Shown here piece after piece: positions 7,772 to 16,592 of a stretch of 64,000 nucleotides of DNA. The notes beneath the pieces were generated by a model. It had not been told where the DNA came from. It did not search any database and was given only the letters and a program-made list of their open reading frames with translations. A program made the position numbers and the translations under genes. The stretch covers positions 124,001-188,000 of the forward strand of contig QCLU01000002.1 in NCBI GenBank assembly GCA_003214315.1, read 5' to 3'. Every line of letters begins with the position of its first letter. The stretch's first letter is position 1. This stretch comes from Prochlorococcus sp. AG-418-D13. Lineage in GTDB: Bacteria; Cyanobacteriota; Cyanobacteriia; PCC-6307; Cyanobiaceae.

Positions 7772-10700
7772 ATGGCTTTCGTTCCGCTTCATAATCATAG
7801 TGACTACAGCTTACTTGATGGTGCCAGTCAAATTTCAAAAATTGTAGATAGAGCTTGTGATCTTGGAATGGAATCTATAGCTCTTACTGATCATGGAGTT
7901 ATGTATGGGGTTCTTGATTTGGTCAAGAAGTGTAAAGAGAAAGGTATAAAACCAATTATTGGTAATGAAATGTACGTGATTAATGGTTCTATTGATGATC
8001 CTCAACCAAAAAAAGAAAAAAGATATCATTTGGTGGTGTTAGCAAAAAATTATACTGGTTATAAGAATCTTGTGAAGTTGACAACAATTAGTCACCTAAA
8101 TGGGATGAGAGGTCGAGGCATTTTTTCTAGACCATGTATTGATAAATCTCTTTTAAGTAAATATTGTGATGGTTTGATAGTTTCTACAGCTTGTCTTGGT
8201 GGAGAGATACCTCAGGCTATCTTAAAAGGTAGATTAGACGTAGCCGAGGATATAGCTCTTTGGTATAAAAAATTATTTGCAGATGACTTCTATCTAGAAA
8301 TACAAGATCACGGCTCTATTGAGGATAGAATTGTTAACGTTGAATTAATAAAAATTGGGAAGAAGCACCAAATAAAAGTCATCGCCACCAACGACGCCCA
8401 CTACTTATCAAGTATGGATGTTGAAGCACATGACGCTTTGCTTTGTGTATTAACAGGAAAACTAATAAGTGATGAAAAAAGATTGAGATATACCGGTACA
8501 GAATATATTAAAAGTGAAAATGAAATGCTTGAACTTTTTAAAGATCATATTGATGATGAATCAATTATTGAGGCAGTGAATAATACAGTTGAAATTTCTC
8601 AAAAAGTTGAACTATTTGATTTGTTTGGTAATTATAGAATGCCAAAATTTCCTCTTAACGAGGATACAGATTCTTTTTCTTTCCTTACACAATTATCTAA
8701 TAAAGGCCTTTTAAAAAGACTTAAAAAAAATGATCTTACAGAAGTTGATGAGAACTATAAAAAAAGGCTATCTTCCGAATTAAAAATTATTAAAGATATG
8801 GGCTTCCCAGATTATTTTTTGGTTGTTTGGGACTACATCAAATTTGCTAGAGATAACTCTATCCCTGTAGGACCAGGTAGAGGTTCTGCAGCAGGCTCAC
8901 TAGTAGCTTATGCTCTTCAAATTACAAATATAGATCCTGTTGAGCATGGATTATTGTTTGAGAGATTTTTAAATCCAGCAAGAAAGTCAATGCCAGATAT
9001 TGACACTGACTTTTGTATTGATAGGAGAAATGAAGTCATTGATTATGTTACTAATCGTTATGGAGAGGATAAAGTTGCGCAAATAATTACTTTCAATAAG
9101 ATGACCTCTAAGGCGGTTTTAAAGGATGTTGCAAGGGTTCTAGACATACCATATGGAGAGGCTGATAAATTGGCTAAGTTAATACCGGTTGTAAGAGGGA
9201 AACCTTATAAATTAAATGAAATGATTGAAAAGAATTCTCCTAGCCAAGAGTTTAGAGAAAAATATATTAATGATAATAGGGTGAAAAAATGGGTTGATTT
9301 GGCTTTGAGAATTGAAGGAACTAATAAAACATATGGAGTTCATGCTGCTGGAGTTGTTATCGCATCAGATCCTCTTGACGAACTTGTACCTCTTCAAAGA
9401 AATAATGAAGGACAAATAATAACTCAATATTCTATGGACGATATCGAATCACTTGGATTATTGAAAATGGATTTTTTAGGTCTTAAGAATCTTACGATGA
9501 TTGAAAAGACAGTTTCTCTTATTAATCAATCTACTGGAAGGAAAATAAACATCGATGAGTTACCACAAAATGATGGTAAAACCTTTGAGCTTATCGGGAG
9601 AGGAGATCTTGAAGGTATTTTTCAACTTGAATCTTCCGGCATGAAACAGGTCGTTAAGGATTTCAAACCTAACTCTCTTGAGGATATTTCTTCCATATTG
9701 GCTCTTTATAGACCTGGTCCTCTCGATGCAGGCCTTATACCTAAATTTATAAATCGAAAAAATGGGAACGAAAAGATTGATTTCCCTCATCCTTTTATAA
9801 AGTCAATTCTCACTGAAACCTATGGAATTATGGTTTACCAAGAACAAATCATGAAAATTGCTCAAGACCTAGCAGGTTATTCTCTAGGTGATGCTGATTT
9901 ACTTCGAAGAGCGATGGGTAAAAAGAAAGTTTCTGAAATGGTAAAGCATAGGAATATTTTTGTAGATGGTTCTATGAAGAAAGGTGTAAATGAAAAGTTA
10001 GCAAATGATCTTTTTGATCAGATGGTTTTATTCGCAGAATATTGTTTTAACAAAAGTCACTCAACTGCTTATGGTGCTGTAACTTATCAAACTGCATTTT
10101 TAAAAGCCCATTTTCCTGTTGCATATATGGCAGCCCTTTTAAGCGTAAATTCAGGCTCTAGCGATAAGATGCAAAGATATATTTCTAATTGTTATTCTAT
10201 GGGAATAGAAGTTATTTCTCCGAGTATTAATTTTTCTGGGGTTGATTTCACTATTAAGAACAATCAAATTTTGTTCGGGTTATCTGCAATTAAGAATTTA
10301 GGGGATTCTGCAATAAGAAATATAATTGAAAACCGAATTAGTTTTGGAACCTTTAAGTCATTATCCGATTTGTGCGACCGTTTGCCTTCTAATATTCTTA
10401 ATAAAAGAAGTCTTGAATCTCTAATTCATTGTGGAGCACTAGACGAGTTTTCAAATGATAATAATAGAGCTCAGTTATTGTCAGATCTTGAGCATGTTAT
10501 TGAGTGGGCCTCTTCAAGAAATCGTGATAGGCTATCAGGTCAAGGAAATCTATTTGAATCTAAAGAAGAATTTTCTAATGTTGCTTTTTCAGATTCACAA
10601 TTAGCTAAGGTTGATGATTATTCACTTATTGAGAAGTTAAAGTTAGAGAAGCAGCTATTAGGCTTTTATTTATCTGATCATCCTCTAAAGCATTTAACTA

Positions 10701-11269
10701 AGCCAGCAAAACTTGTATCACCTATAAGCATTTCTCAGTTAGAAGAAACAAAAGATAGAACAAAAGTCTCTTTAGTTGGAATGATTCCTGATTTGAAGCA
10801 AATTACAACGAGAAAAGGAGATAGGATGGCTATAGTTCAGCTAGAAGATCTTTCTGGATGTTGCGAAGCAATAGTTTTTCCAAAAACCTATGTAAGATTA
10901 TCAGAATTTCTTTTGACTGATACTAGATTGTTGGTGTGGGGAACAATAGATAAAAAAAGTGATAAGACTCAATTAATAATTGATGATTGCAGAGAAATAG
11001 ATAACCTTAAATTACTTATCATTAATCTAGAAAGTTCTCAAGCATCAGATGTAAGAGTACAAAATACTTTGAGAAACTGTTTAATTAAATTTAAACCAGA
11101 TAAAGGGAGATGTGGAATCAAGATTCCAGTTTTAGCTGCAGTAAGAAATAAAAATAGTGTTACCTACGTTAAATTTGGTGAACAATTTTGTATTGGAGAT
11201 ATTCAAGGCGCATGCAAATTATTAGAAAATAAATCATTCCAAGTTAATTTGAAATCTTTAGTTTCCTAG
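7772..11269 (+). CDS. dnaE: DNA polymerase III alpha subunit
   Basis: Catalytic subunit of the replicative DNA polymerase. The N-terminal PHP domain is present (VPLHNHSDYSLLDGAS at residue ~4; GVMYGVLDL). The C-family polymerase palm has GPGRGSAAGSLVAYAL and the catalytic aspartates in MPDIDTDFCIDRR. Tandem HhH and OB-fold (KVSLVGMIPDLKQITTRKGDRM) domains occupy the C-terminal third. The track starts at a TTG (7766), but ATG two codons later at 7772 gives the standard MAFVPLHNHS beginning and 1165 residues. It has no DnaQ-like exonuclease and no split intein, which in many other cyanobacteria interrupts dnaE. It ends one base from the convergent PAM68 gene. Confidence 0.97.
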   Translation: MAFVPLHNHSDYSLLDGASQISKIVDRACDLGMESIALTDHGVMYGVLDLVKKCKEKGIKPIIGNEMYVINGSIDDPQPKKEKRYHLVVLAKNYTGYKNLVKLTTISHLNGMRGRGIFSRPCIDKSLLSKYCDGLIVSTACLGGEIPQAILKGRLDVAEDIALWYKKLFADDFYLEIQDHGSIEDRIVNVELIKIGKKHQIKVIATNDAHYLSSMDVEAHDALLCVLTGKLISDEKRLRYTGTEYIKSENEMLELFKDHIDDESIIEAVNNTVEISQKVELFDLFGNYRMPKFPLNEDTDSFSFLTQLSNKGLLKRLKKNDLTEVDENYKKRLSSELKIIKDMGFPDYFLVVWDYIKFARDNSIPVGPGRGSAAGSLVAYALQITNIDPVEHGLLFERFLNPARKSMPDIDTDFCIDRRNEVIDYVTNRYGEDKVAQIITFNKMTSKAVLKDVARVLDIPYGEADKLAKLIPVVRGKPYKLNEMIEKNSPSQEFREKYINDNRVKKWVDLALRIEGTNKTYGVHAAGVVIASDPLDELVPLQRNNEGQIITQYSMDDIESLGLLKMDFLGLKNLTMIEKTVSLINQSTGRKINIDELPQNDGKTFELIGRGDLEGIFQLESSGMKQVVKDFKPNSLEDISSILALYRPGPLDAGLIPKFINRKNGNEKIDFPHPFIKSILTETYGIMVYQEQIMKIAQDLAGYSLGDADLLRRAMGKKKVSEMVKHRNIFVDGSMKKGVNEKLANDLFDQMVLFAEYCFNKSHSTAYGAVTYQTAFLKAHFPVAYMAALLSVNSGSSDKMQRYISNCYSMGIEVISPSINFSGVDFTIKNNQILFGLSAIKNLGDSAIRNIIENRISFGTFKSLSDLCDRLPSNILNKRSLESLIHCGALDEFSNDNNRAQLLSDLEHVIEWASSRNRDRLSGQGNLFESKEEFSNVAFSDSQLAKVDDYSLIEKLKLEKQLLGFYLSDHPLKHLTKPAKLVSPISISQLEETKDRTKVSLVGMIPDLKQITTRKGDRMAIVQLEDLSGCCEAIVFPKTYVRLSEFLLTDTRLLVWGTIDKKSDKTQLIIDDCREIDNLKLLIINLESSQASDVRVQNTLRNCLIKFKPDKGRCGIKIPVLAAVRNKNSVTYVKFGEQFCIGDIQGACKLLENKSFQVNLKSLVS

Positions 11270-11270
11270 A

Positions 11271-11714
11271 TTAACTTTTATCCTCAAAATTTTGAGTAGC
11301 AGGTTTGAAGGCAGCCTTTGCACGTTGTATGTTCATTGGAATATTTTCAATACCAAAAAAAGATCCAGGCTCTTTATCCCAACTAGCTGATAATATTCCA
11401 AAACTCAATCCGGCTAGACCTAACAAGAAAAACAATGCTGAAATTGCAATAGTGGAGGAAGGAGGTATTTCAGCAATATTTCTTGTAACGATAATGTAGC
11501 TAACAACAAAAACAGACATTCCTAATATTGTAGGTATTCCAGCTGTAAAAAATATTCTTCTAGCCATTCTATCGGCAACATATTTAGGAATTCCACTTGA
11601 GGATCGCTTTGGGGTAGTTACAGTATTAGATGTTTTTTCTAGATTAGCGAAAGCAGTTGTCTCAGGATAATTTTTTTTATTTTGTGTCTTTTTTTTAGAT
11701 TGCTTTTTTTTCAT
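11271..11714 (-). CDS. PAM68-like photosystem II assembly protein
   Basis: This 147-residue membrane protein has a Lys/Asn-rich N-terminal ~55 residues, the conserved GIPKYVADRMARRI motif, and two transmembrane helices (residues ~70-92 and ~100-122). The following SASWD..PGSFFGIENI region is typical of the PAM68 (DUF3464) family. In plants and Synechocystis, PAM68 acts in early photosystem II assembly at the thylakoid or plasma membrane. ATG start at 11714, nine bases downstream of rpsO. The last codons lie over a CTCAAAATTTTGAG palindrome. The family assignment is strong; the role is by homology. Confidence 0.9.
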   Translation of the reverse strand: MKKKQSKKKTQNKKNYPETTAFANLEKTSNTVTTPKRSSSGIPKYVADRMARRIFFTAGIPTILGMSVFVVSYIIVTRNIAEIPPSSTIAISALFFLLGLAGLSFGILSASWDKEPGSFFGIENIPMNIQRAKAAFKPATQNFEDKS

Positions 11715-11723
11715 TAATTGAGA

Positions 11724-11993
11724 TCATCCTCTGATTCCAATTTTCTTTACAAGTTCTTTATATTTTTGAACGTTTTTGTCTTTTATATAGGATAGTAATC
11801 TTTTCCTTTTGCCAATCATTTTTAATAATCCTTGCCTTGAAGCAAAATCATGAATGTTTCCTTGGAGGTGGTCACTTAATTTCGATATTCTTTTAGAAAG
11901 CATTGCTACCTGAATTTCAACAGAACCTGTATCAGTTGGATGTACTTGATGAGTTTCAATCAGCTTCTGTTTTTCAGCTGTATCTAATGACAT
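11724..11993 (-). CDS. rpsO: 30S ribosomal protein S15
   Basis: Primary 16S rRNA-binding protein of the small subunit platform. The 89 residues cover the whole family, including [12 protein letters not shown], the [23 protein letters not shown] core and the C-terminal [15 protein letters not shown] start at 11993. It lies between ruvA (33 bases upstream) and PAM68, presumably in the same transcript. I see no clear S15 autoregulatory pseudoknot in the short leader. Confidence 0.98.
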   Translation of the reverse strand: MSLDTAEKQKLIETHQVHPTDTGSVEIQVAMLSKRISKLSDHLQGNIHDFASRQGLLKMIGKRKRLLSYIKDKNVQKYKELVKKIGIRG

Positions 11994-12026
11994 AAAATTT
12001 ATTTTCTTTTATTCTATAATACTACG

Positions 12027-12704
12027 TCATCTAGCTAAATTACTACCATCCTTATCTAGATAACTCATAGCTAATTTCAATAAATTTTCAAATGATAAAT
12101 TATTTTCTTTTTTAGCAAAGAGATCTACTTCTTTAACAATAATTGGCAAAATAGTCTTTATTTCTTTATTTTTGTAATTTAATGATTGAAGGGTTAAATG
12201 AAGGTCTTCCATCATTTTATTAATTTCAGGATCCTTAATCTCTAATTCATCTTTGCTTTTCTCTTCTTCAAATAGAATTTCACTTTTAAATTTACTTTTT
12301 AATTCTAAAATTAATCGATCACTCATTTTTTGTCCTATTCCAGGCACGGAACAAATTAATTTTTTATTTTGTGTTTTAATTGCATTGATTACTTCATTAA
12401 TAGAAAATTTATTTAATATCCCCATACTAATTTGAGATCCAACACCTCGAATACTTAGAATTTTAACAAAGAAATTCTTTTGTTCTTTAGATGTAAAGCC
12501 AAATAATAAATCTGAATCTTCTTTCTTAATATGTTTTATCCAAAGATTTATTTTTTTATTTGATATCTGATTTGTTTCTAAATTGAGAAAGAAGGATTCT
12601 AGTATTTGTATTTCGTACCCTAACCCTTGACAATTTATTAAAACAAAAAACTTTTGATTAGTTTGCCAAAAATCAACTAGGTCTCCACTAATCCAACTAA
12701 TCAA
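12027..12704 (-). CDS. ruvA: Holliday junction branch migration protein RuvA
   Basis: Binds four-way junctions as a tetramer and loads the RuvB motor during recombination repair. Domain I (OB-fold) begins MISWISGDLVDFW. Two helix-hairpin-helix motifs follow, LSIRGVGSQISMGIL and ICSVPGIGQKMSDRLILELK. The C-terminal domain III that contacts RuvB ends in MSYLDK. At 225 residues it is slightly longer than E. coli RuvA, from a Lys-rich linker. The ATG at 12704 directly abuts the stop of the preceding glycine-zipper gene, indicating co-transcription. ruvB is not in this window. Confidence 0.95.
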   Translation of the reverse strand: MISWISGDLVDFWQTNQKFFVLINCQGLGYEIQILESFFLNLETNQISNKKINLWIKHIKKEDSDLLFGFTSKEQKNFFVKILSIRGVGSQISMGILNKFSINEVINAIKTQNKKLICSVPGIGQKMSDRLILELKSKFKSEILFEEEKSKDELEIKDPEINKMMEDLHLTLQSLNYKNKEIKTILPIIVKEVDLFAKKENNLSFENLLKLAMSYLDKDGSNLAR

Positions 12705-13058
12705 TTAACCACCATCCACTTGACAGCCAATTAGTGCCCCTGCAGTTCCTCCTGCTGGCACCGCCCAAAATCTATCTTTTCCTCTAGTGGAGGAAAGAGC
12801 TAATCCCGCCCCAAGAAGACCTCCGATAACTGAACCTTCACTACAATCATTATCATCAACTTTTTGTGCTTGCTCACCTCCACAAGGGATTTCTATATCA
12901 ACTACATAATTTTTTACGTAGCCTGGACTTGATTGTGTTCCAGGAATATATTCTTCTCTGTATTCCTTTCTTGTACATGTGGCGGACTTTGGGGTTGTTG
13001 CTTTAACTTGAACAATAGGAGAAAAACAAAATAATAAAGCTAAATAGTAAAATTTCAC
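12705..13058 (-). CDS. Secreted glycine-zipper protein of unknown function
   Basis: This 117-residue protein has an N-terminal signal peptide (hydrophobic YYLALLFCFSPIVQV, probable cleavage after VKA). A mature region of ~60 residues contains three cysteines (CTRKEYREEYIPG, IPCGG, NDCSEG). The C-terminus GSVIGGLLGAGLALSS...GGTAGALIGCQ resembles the glycine zipper of the Rickettsia 17-kDa antigen family and outer-membrane-associated proteins. Likely located in the periplasm or envelope. It directly abuts ruvA (no spacer) and lies 24 bases after the DMT permease. I cannot assign a function. Confidence 0.8.
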   Translation of the reverse strand: MKFYYLALLFCFSPIVQVKATTPKSATCTRKEYREEYIPGTQSSPGYVKNYVVDIEIPCGGEQAQKVDDNDCSEGSVIGGLLGAGLALSSTRGKDRFWAVPAGGTAGALIGCQVDGG

Positions 13059-13082
13059 CGTTTTTTTTACTCTATTAATATT

Positions 13083-13973
13083 CTATGTCCTTTTGATTAT
13101 TTTGGTAGTAGATATAATAGTTCCTAATAAAACTAGTGAGGCGCCTAATAAAAAATTTATGTTTATTAATTCCCTAAAAAACAATACCCCCCAAATTGAA
13201 CCGAATAAAACTTGTAAATAGTTAATTGTTGATGCTTCAGAAGCAGGTAAATTTTTTAATCCTATAGTTAAGAAAGTCTGACCTAATTGAGTAAATAAGC
13301 CAATCCCTATTATCCAAACTAATTCATTCAAATTTGGGGTAACCCAGTTGATTAATACAATTGGTAATAAAGTTATAAAAGAAACAAGTGGAAAATATTC
13401 AATAATTACATAAACATCTTCAGTAAATGAAAGTTTCTTAACTGTAACGTAAGCCAATGCGGTGCAGATTGCTCCAAGAAATGCTATCAAAATCGAAATA
13501 TTTTCAATTTCAACGTTTATATTTGATAATTGGATTGGATTTAATATTACTAATATTCCAATCCAGCCAATAATTAAAGCAAAAATTATATTACGAGTTA
13601 TTTTTTCATTTATAAATATGCCAGCAAATATAGATATAAAAATAGGATATGTGTACTGAATGACGGTAGATATACTAAGAGGCATATTTCTTATTGCATA
13701 AAAAATACAAACTAAAGCTAAAGTTCCTAAAACACCTCTTAAGATAAGTAATGGTCTGTTTTTGCCCCATGGATTTATATTTTTTAGATTAATTATTAAT
13801 AATGTAATTATTAAACTTAAAAATGATCTGAATAAAACTAATTCGTAAATAGGTATCCTTTTATCAATATTTTTTACGCACAAAGTCATCAAACTGAAGA
13901 AGAATGAGGCAAATACTAAATTAAACTTATTCAATGAATTAAATTTTTTTTCTAATTCTCGGATATCTATCAT
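13083..13973 (-). CDS. DMT-superfamily (EamA) permease
   Basis: A 296-residue inner-membrane protein with about ten hydrophobic segments arranged as two EamA repeats (residues ~15-145 and ~155-290), the hallmark of drug/metabolite transporters. Typical family sequences are LVLFRSFLSLIITLL, ISTVIQYTYPIFISIFAG and ASTINYLQVLFGSIWGVLFF. Substrates in this family range from amino acids to nucleotide sugars, and none is indicated here. ATG start at 13973; divergent from dnaG with 94 bases between. It is probably the first gene of the run into ruvA, rpsO and PAM68. Confidence 0.9.
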   Translation of the reverse strand: MIDIRELEKKFNSLNKFNLVFASFFFSLMTLCVKNIDKRIPIYELVLFRSFLSLIITLLIINLKNINPWGKNRPLLILRGVLGTLALVCIFYAIRNMPLSISTVIQYTYPIFISIFAGIFINEKITRNIIFALIIGWIGILVILNPIQLSNINVEIENISILIAFLGAICTALAYVTVKKLSFTEDVYVIIEYFPLVSFITLLPIVLINWVTPNLNELVWIIGIGLFTQLGQTFLTIGLKNLPASEASTINYLQVLFGSIWGVLFFRELININFLLGASLVLLGTIISTTKIIKRT

Positions 13974-14067
13974 TTAAAAAAATAGTTTTTTTGTGAAATT
14001 AAGTAGATTCTTATTTGATTTTGACCTATAACAAATAAATCATTATTTATTTTTTATTAAAATCTCA

Positions 14068-16101
14068 ATGGTTCATTCTATACACCCAAGAACTATTGAA
14101 GAGGTTAAGGAAAAAGCAGATATTGTTGACGTCATATCTGAACATATTGTTCTTAAGAAGAAAGGCAAAGAATTTGTTGGGATTTGTCCTTTTCATGATG
14201 ATACTAAGCCATCTATGACAGTATCACCAAGTAAACAATTCTATTATTGTTTTTCTTGTGGTGCTGGTGGTAACTCTATTAAATTTTTAATGGAATTTAC
14301 ACGTGCAAATTTTTCAGATGTTGTACTTTCTCTTGCTAAGAAGAACAATATTAATGTTGAAAATCTTGAGGGTCCCCAAGTAGAAGCTTATAAAAAACAA
14401 TTATCTAGAAAGGAAGAGCTTTACAAAATATTAAGAGTCACCAAAAATTGGTTTAAGTCTCAATTAAATAATTCTCTAGGTTTTGAAGCTATGAAATATT
14501 TAACATCCAAGAGAAACTTGAGTAATAAAATTATTCATGACTTTGAACTAGGGTTTGCTCCAAATTCATGGAATGATTTATTTAACTATCTTTCCAAGGT
14601 AGAAAAATTTCCTATTAATCTAATATTGGCTTCAGGTCTTGCAATTTCTAAAGATAATTCTGATAAGATTTATGATCGTTTTAGAAATAGATTAATCGTT
14701 CCGATACATGATATGCAGGGACGTGTAGTTGCCTTTGGTGGAAGATCTCTTGATGGACAGGAACCTAAATATCTTAATTCTCCTGAATCAGAGATATTTG
14801 AAAAAGGGAAAATGTTGTTTGCATTTGAAAAAGCATCTAGCAATATCAGAAAAAGTGATAAAGCTATTATTGTTGAAGGTTACTTTGATGTAATTTCTCT
14901 TCATTCAAAAGGCATTGCTAATTCTGTAGCTTCCCTCGGTACAGCGTTAAATAAGTATCAAATTTCACAACTATGTAGATGTACAGATAATAAAAATATA
15001 ATCTTGAATTTTGATTCTGATAATGCAGGGATATTAGCTACAAAAAGGGTAATAAAAGAAGTCGAAAGCTTATCCCTCCATGATCAAATTAACCTTAAGA
15101 TACTTCAACTTAATGATTTTAAAGATCCTGACGAGTTTTTGAATAGTCATACCCCTGAAGATTATTTTAATTTAATTGATAATTCATCCTTTTGGATTGA
15201 TTGGGAGATTGATCAGATCTTTAAAGATAAAGATTTAAGCAAGTCTGAAAACTTCCAGAGTGTTATTTCTTTATTGGTAAAATTGTTGAGCAAATTACCT
15301 CAATCATCTACAAGAACCCATTACTTGCAAAAAGTTTCCGAACGATTGAGTAAGGGACAAGCAAGGTTAGCGATACAGTTTGAACAAGATTTAAGAAATC
15401 AAGTTAAAGGATTTCGTTGGCATGGTAGATCAAAAAAATTTGAACAACCCAATGAAATTTCTCGTCGTGAGAAAAATGAATCGGAAATAATTTTTTATTA
15501 TTTGCATTGTCCTGATCTTCGTCTTTTCATTCGCGATGAATTTCTTAAAAGAGAAATTAATGTTTTTAACACTAAATATATTCAAAATTTGTGGGAAATT
15601 ATTTCAAAAATTGAACAAACTAATTTGGGTTTAAATTATTTAAATGATTTAAAACAATCAAATAGTCAAATTCTACAAAAAGATTTTACTGCTATTAACT
15701 TAATTTCACTTCTGGCTGACTACTTAGCTATTAATAATCCTGATTCATCAAATAAAATAAATAATTTTGTTAACCCAAATGAATTGTTTTTAACATTGCT
15801 TAGTAACCCTAAAGATAATTTACTTGGAACTTTATCACTTCTTGAGAAATATAATTCTTTAAAAAGATGTAGACACTTGATCGAATCTTGGGGATCTCAA
15901 AGATTAAAAACTTTAGAAAACTGTATATCTATCTTGATTGACAATCCCTCTTCAGTTTCATCAGATACTAATAAAGAGATAGATGATCTTTTTAAGGATT
16001 TAAACTCAGATGCTATTAAATTTCAGGAATTATATTATCTAGAAAGACAACATATGAATTTTTTAGATAAACAACGCTGTGGCAATTTTATTGCTAGTTA
16101 A
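14068..16101 (+). CDS. dnaG: DNA primase
   Basis: Synthesises RNA primers at the replication fork. The N-terminal CHC2 zinc ribbon is complete: GICPFHDDTKPSMTVSP then YYCFSCGAGGNSIKF. The RNA polymerase core (residues ~115-430) includes FRNRLIVPIHDMQGRVVAFGGR and a TOPRIM fold with KAIIVEGYFDVISLH and NFDSDNAG. The C-terminal ~230 residues, which would contact DnaB helicase, are weakly conserved. 677 residues, ATG at 14068. It stands alone on the plus strand, divergent from the DMT permease and convergent with the HExxH gene. Confidence 0.97.
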   Translation: MVHSIHPRTIEEVKEKADIVDVISEHIVLKKKGKEFVGICPFHDDTKPSMTVSPSKQFYYCFSCGAGGNSIKFLMEFTRANFSDVVLSLAKKNNINVENLEGPQVEAYKKQLSRKEELYKILRVTKNWFKSQLNNSLGFEAMKYLTSKRNLSNKIIHDFELGFAPNSWNDLFNYLSKVEKFPINLILASGLAISKDNSDKIYDRFRNRLIVPIHDMQGRVVAFGGRSLDGQEPKYLNSPESEIFEKGKMLFAFEKASSNIRKSDKAIIVEGYFDVISLHSKGIANSVASLGTALNKYQISQLCRCTDNKNIILNFDSDNAGILATKRVIKEVESLSLHDQINLKILQLNDFKDPDEFLNSHTPEDYFNLIDNSSFWIDWEIDQIFKDKDLSKSENFQSVISLLVKLLSKLPQSSTRTHYLQKVSERLSKGQARLAIQFEQDLRNQVKGFRWHGRSKKFEQPNEISRREKNESEIIFYYLHCPDLRLFIRDEFLKREINVFNTKYIQNLWEIISKIEQTNLGLNYLNDLKQSNSQILQKDFTAINLISLLADYLAINNPDSSNKINNFVNPNELFLTLLSNPKDNLLGTLSLLEKYNSLKRCRHLIESWGSQRLKTLENCISILIDNPSSVSSDTNKEIDDLFKDLNSDAIKFQELYYLERQHMNFLDKQRCGNFIAS

Positions 16102-16117
16102 CATATTTTATTTGAAT

Positions 16118-16585
16118 TTATAGACAGTATTTTTTAATCATATTTTTTACCTTTTTAGGCTTGTCTTCAAGAACATAAGCCTCTACTTCTTTTGCATAAG
16201 TTCCAGAAAAATTTGAAGTAGAGAACTCTAACGATCTCTTCTTACTTTGATGTAATTTACCTTCTAAATCTTTTATGTCCCCTACGGTCTTATTGTTATT
16301 ACATTTTTGTATAGCATGAGTAGCTTCATGTCTTAATGCTTTTCTTACTGCCAATTCTGTTTTGAAGTTATCTTTGTTTGGTCGCTGCTTTTCATTTCTA
16401 TAATTTGTTTTCCTTTTCGCATTTTCAGTACATATTATTATTTTATTTTCTACAAAATTATGTAGTCCTTTTATTTCTTTATTTAAGAGACATTCAATTT
16501 TATTTTCTTCAACTTTATATTTTGCTTTTATTAATAAGTCAAGAATCTCTTTATCTAATTTGCTTAAAAATATAATAAATTCCAT
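16118..16585 (-). CDS. Small HExxH protein, putative zinc metallopeptidase, third gene of the umuDC operon
   Basis: I do not recognise a named family. The 155 residues contain ALRHEATHAIQKC (residues ~92-105), an HExxH zinc-protease motif on a predicted helix. A downstream acidic helix KEVEAYVLED (residues ~133-142) could supply the third zinc ligand (Glu), as in gluzincins or the ATP23/M76-like fold. There are no signal peptide or membrane spans. The protein is Lys/Asn-rich and also has cysteines near residues 28, 53, 106 and 154. The ATG at 16585 is only seven bases downstream of the umuC stop, so it is very probably co-transcribed with umuD-umuC under LexA control. Peptidase activity is inferred from the motif alone. 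Confidence 0.75.
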   Translation of the reverse strand: MEFIIFLSKLDKEILDLLIKAKYKVEENKIECLLNKEIKGLHNFVENKIIICTENAKRKTNYRNEKQRPNKDNFKTELAVRKALRHEATHAIQKCNNNKTVGDIKDLEGKLHQSKKRSLEFSTSNFSGTYAKEVEAYVLEDKPKKVKNMIKKYCL

Positions 16586-16592
16586 ATTATTT

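Noticed and set aside
11283-11296. CTCAAAATTTTGAG palindrome near the end of the PAM68 gene as a bidirectional terminator
   Set aside because: It lies inside coding sequence, is only seven bases per arm with no loop, and has no T run.
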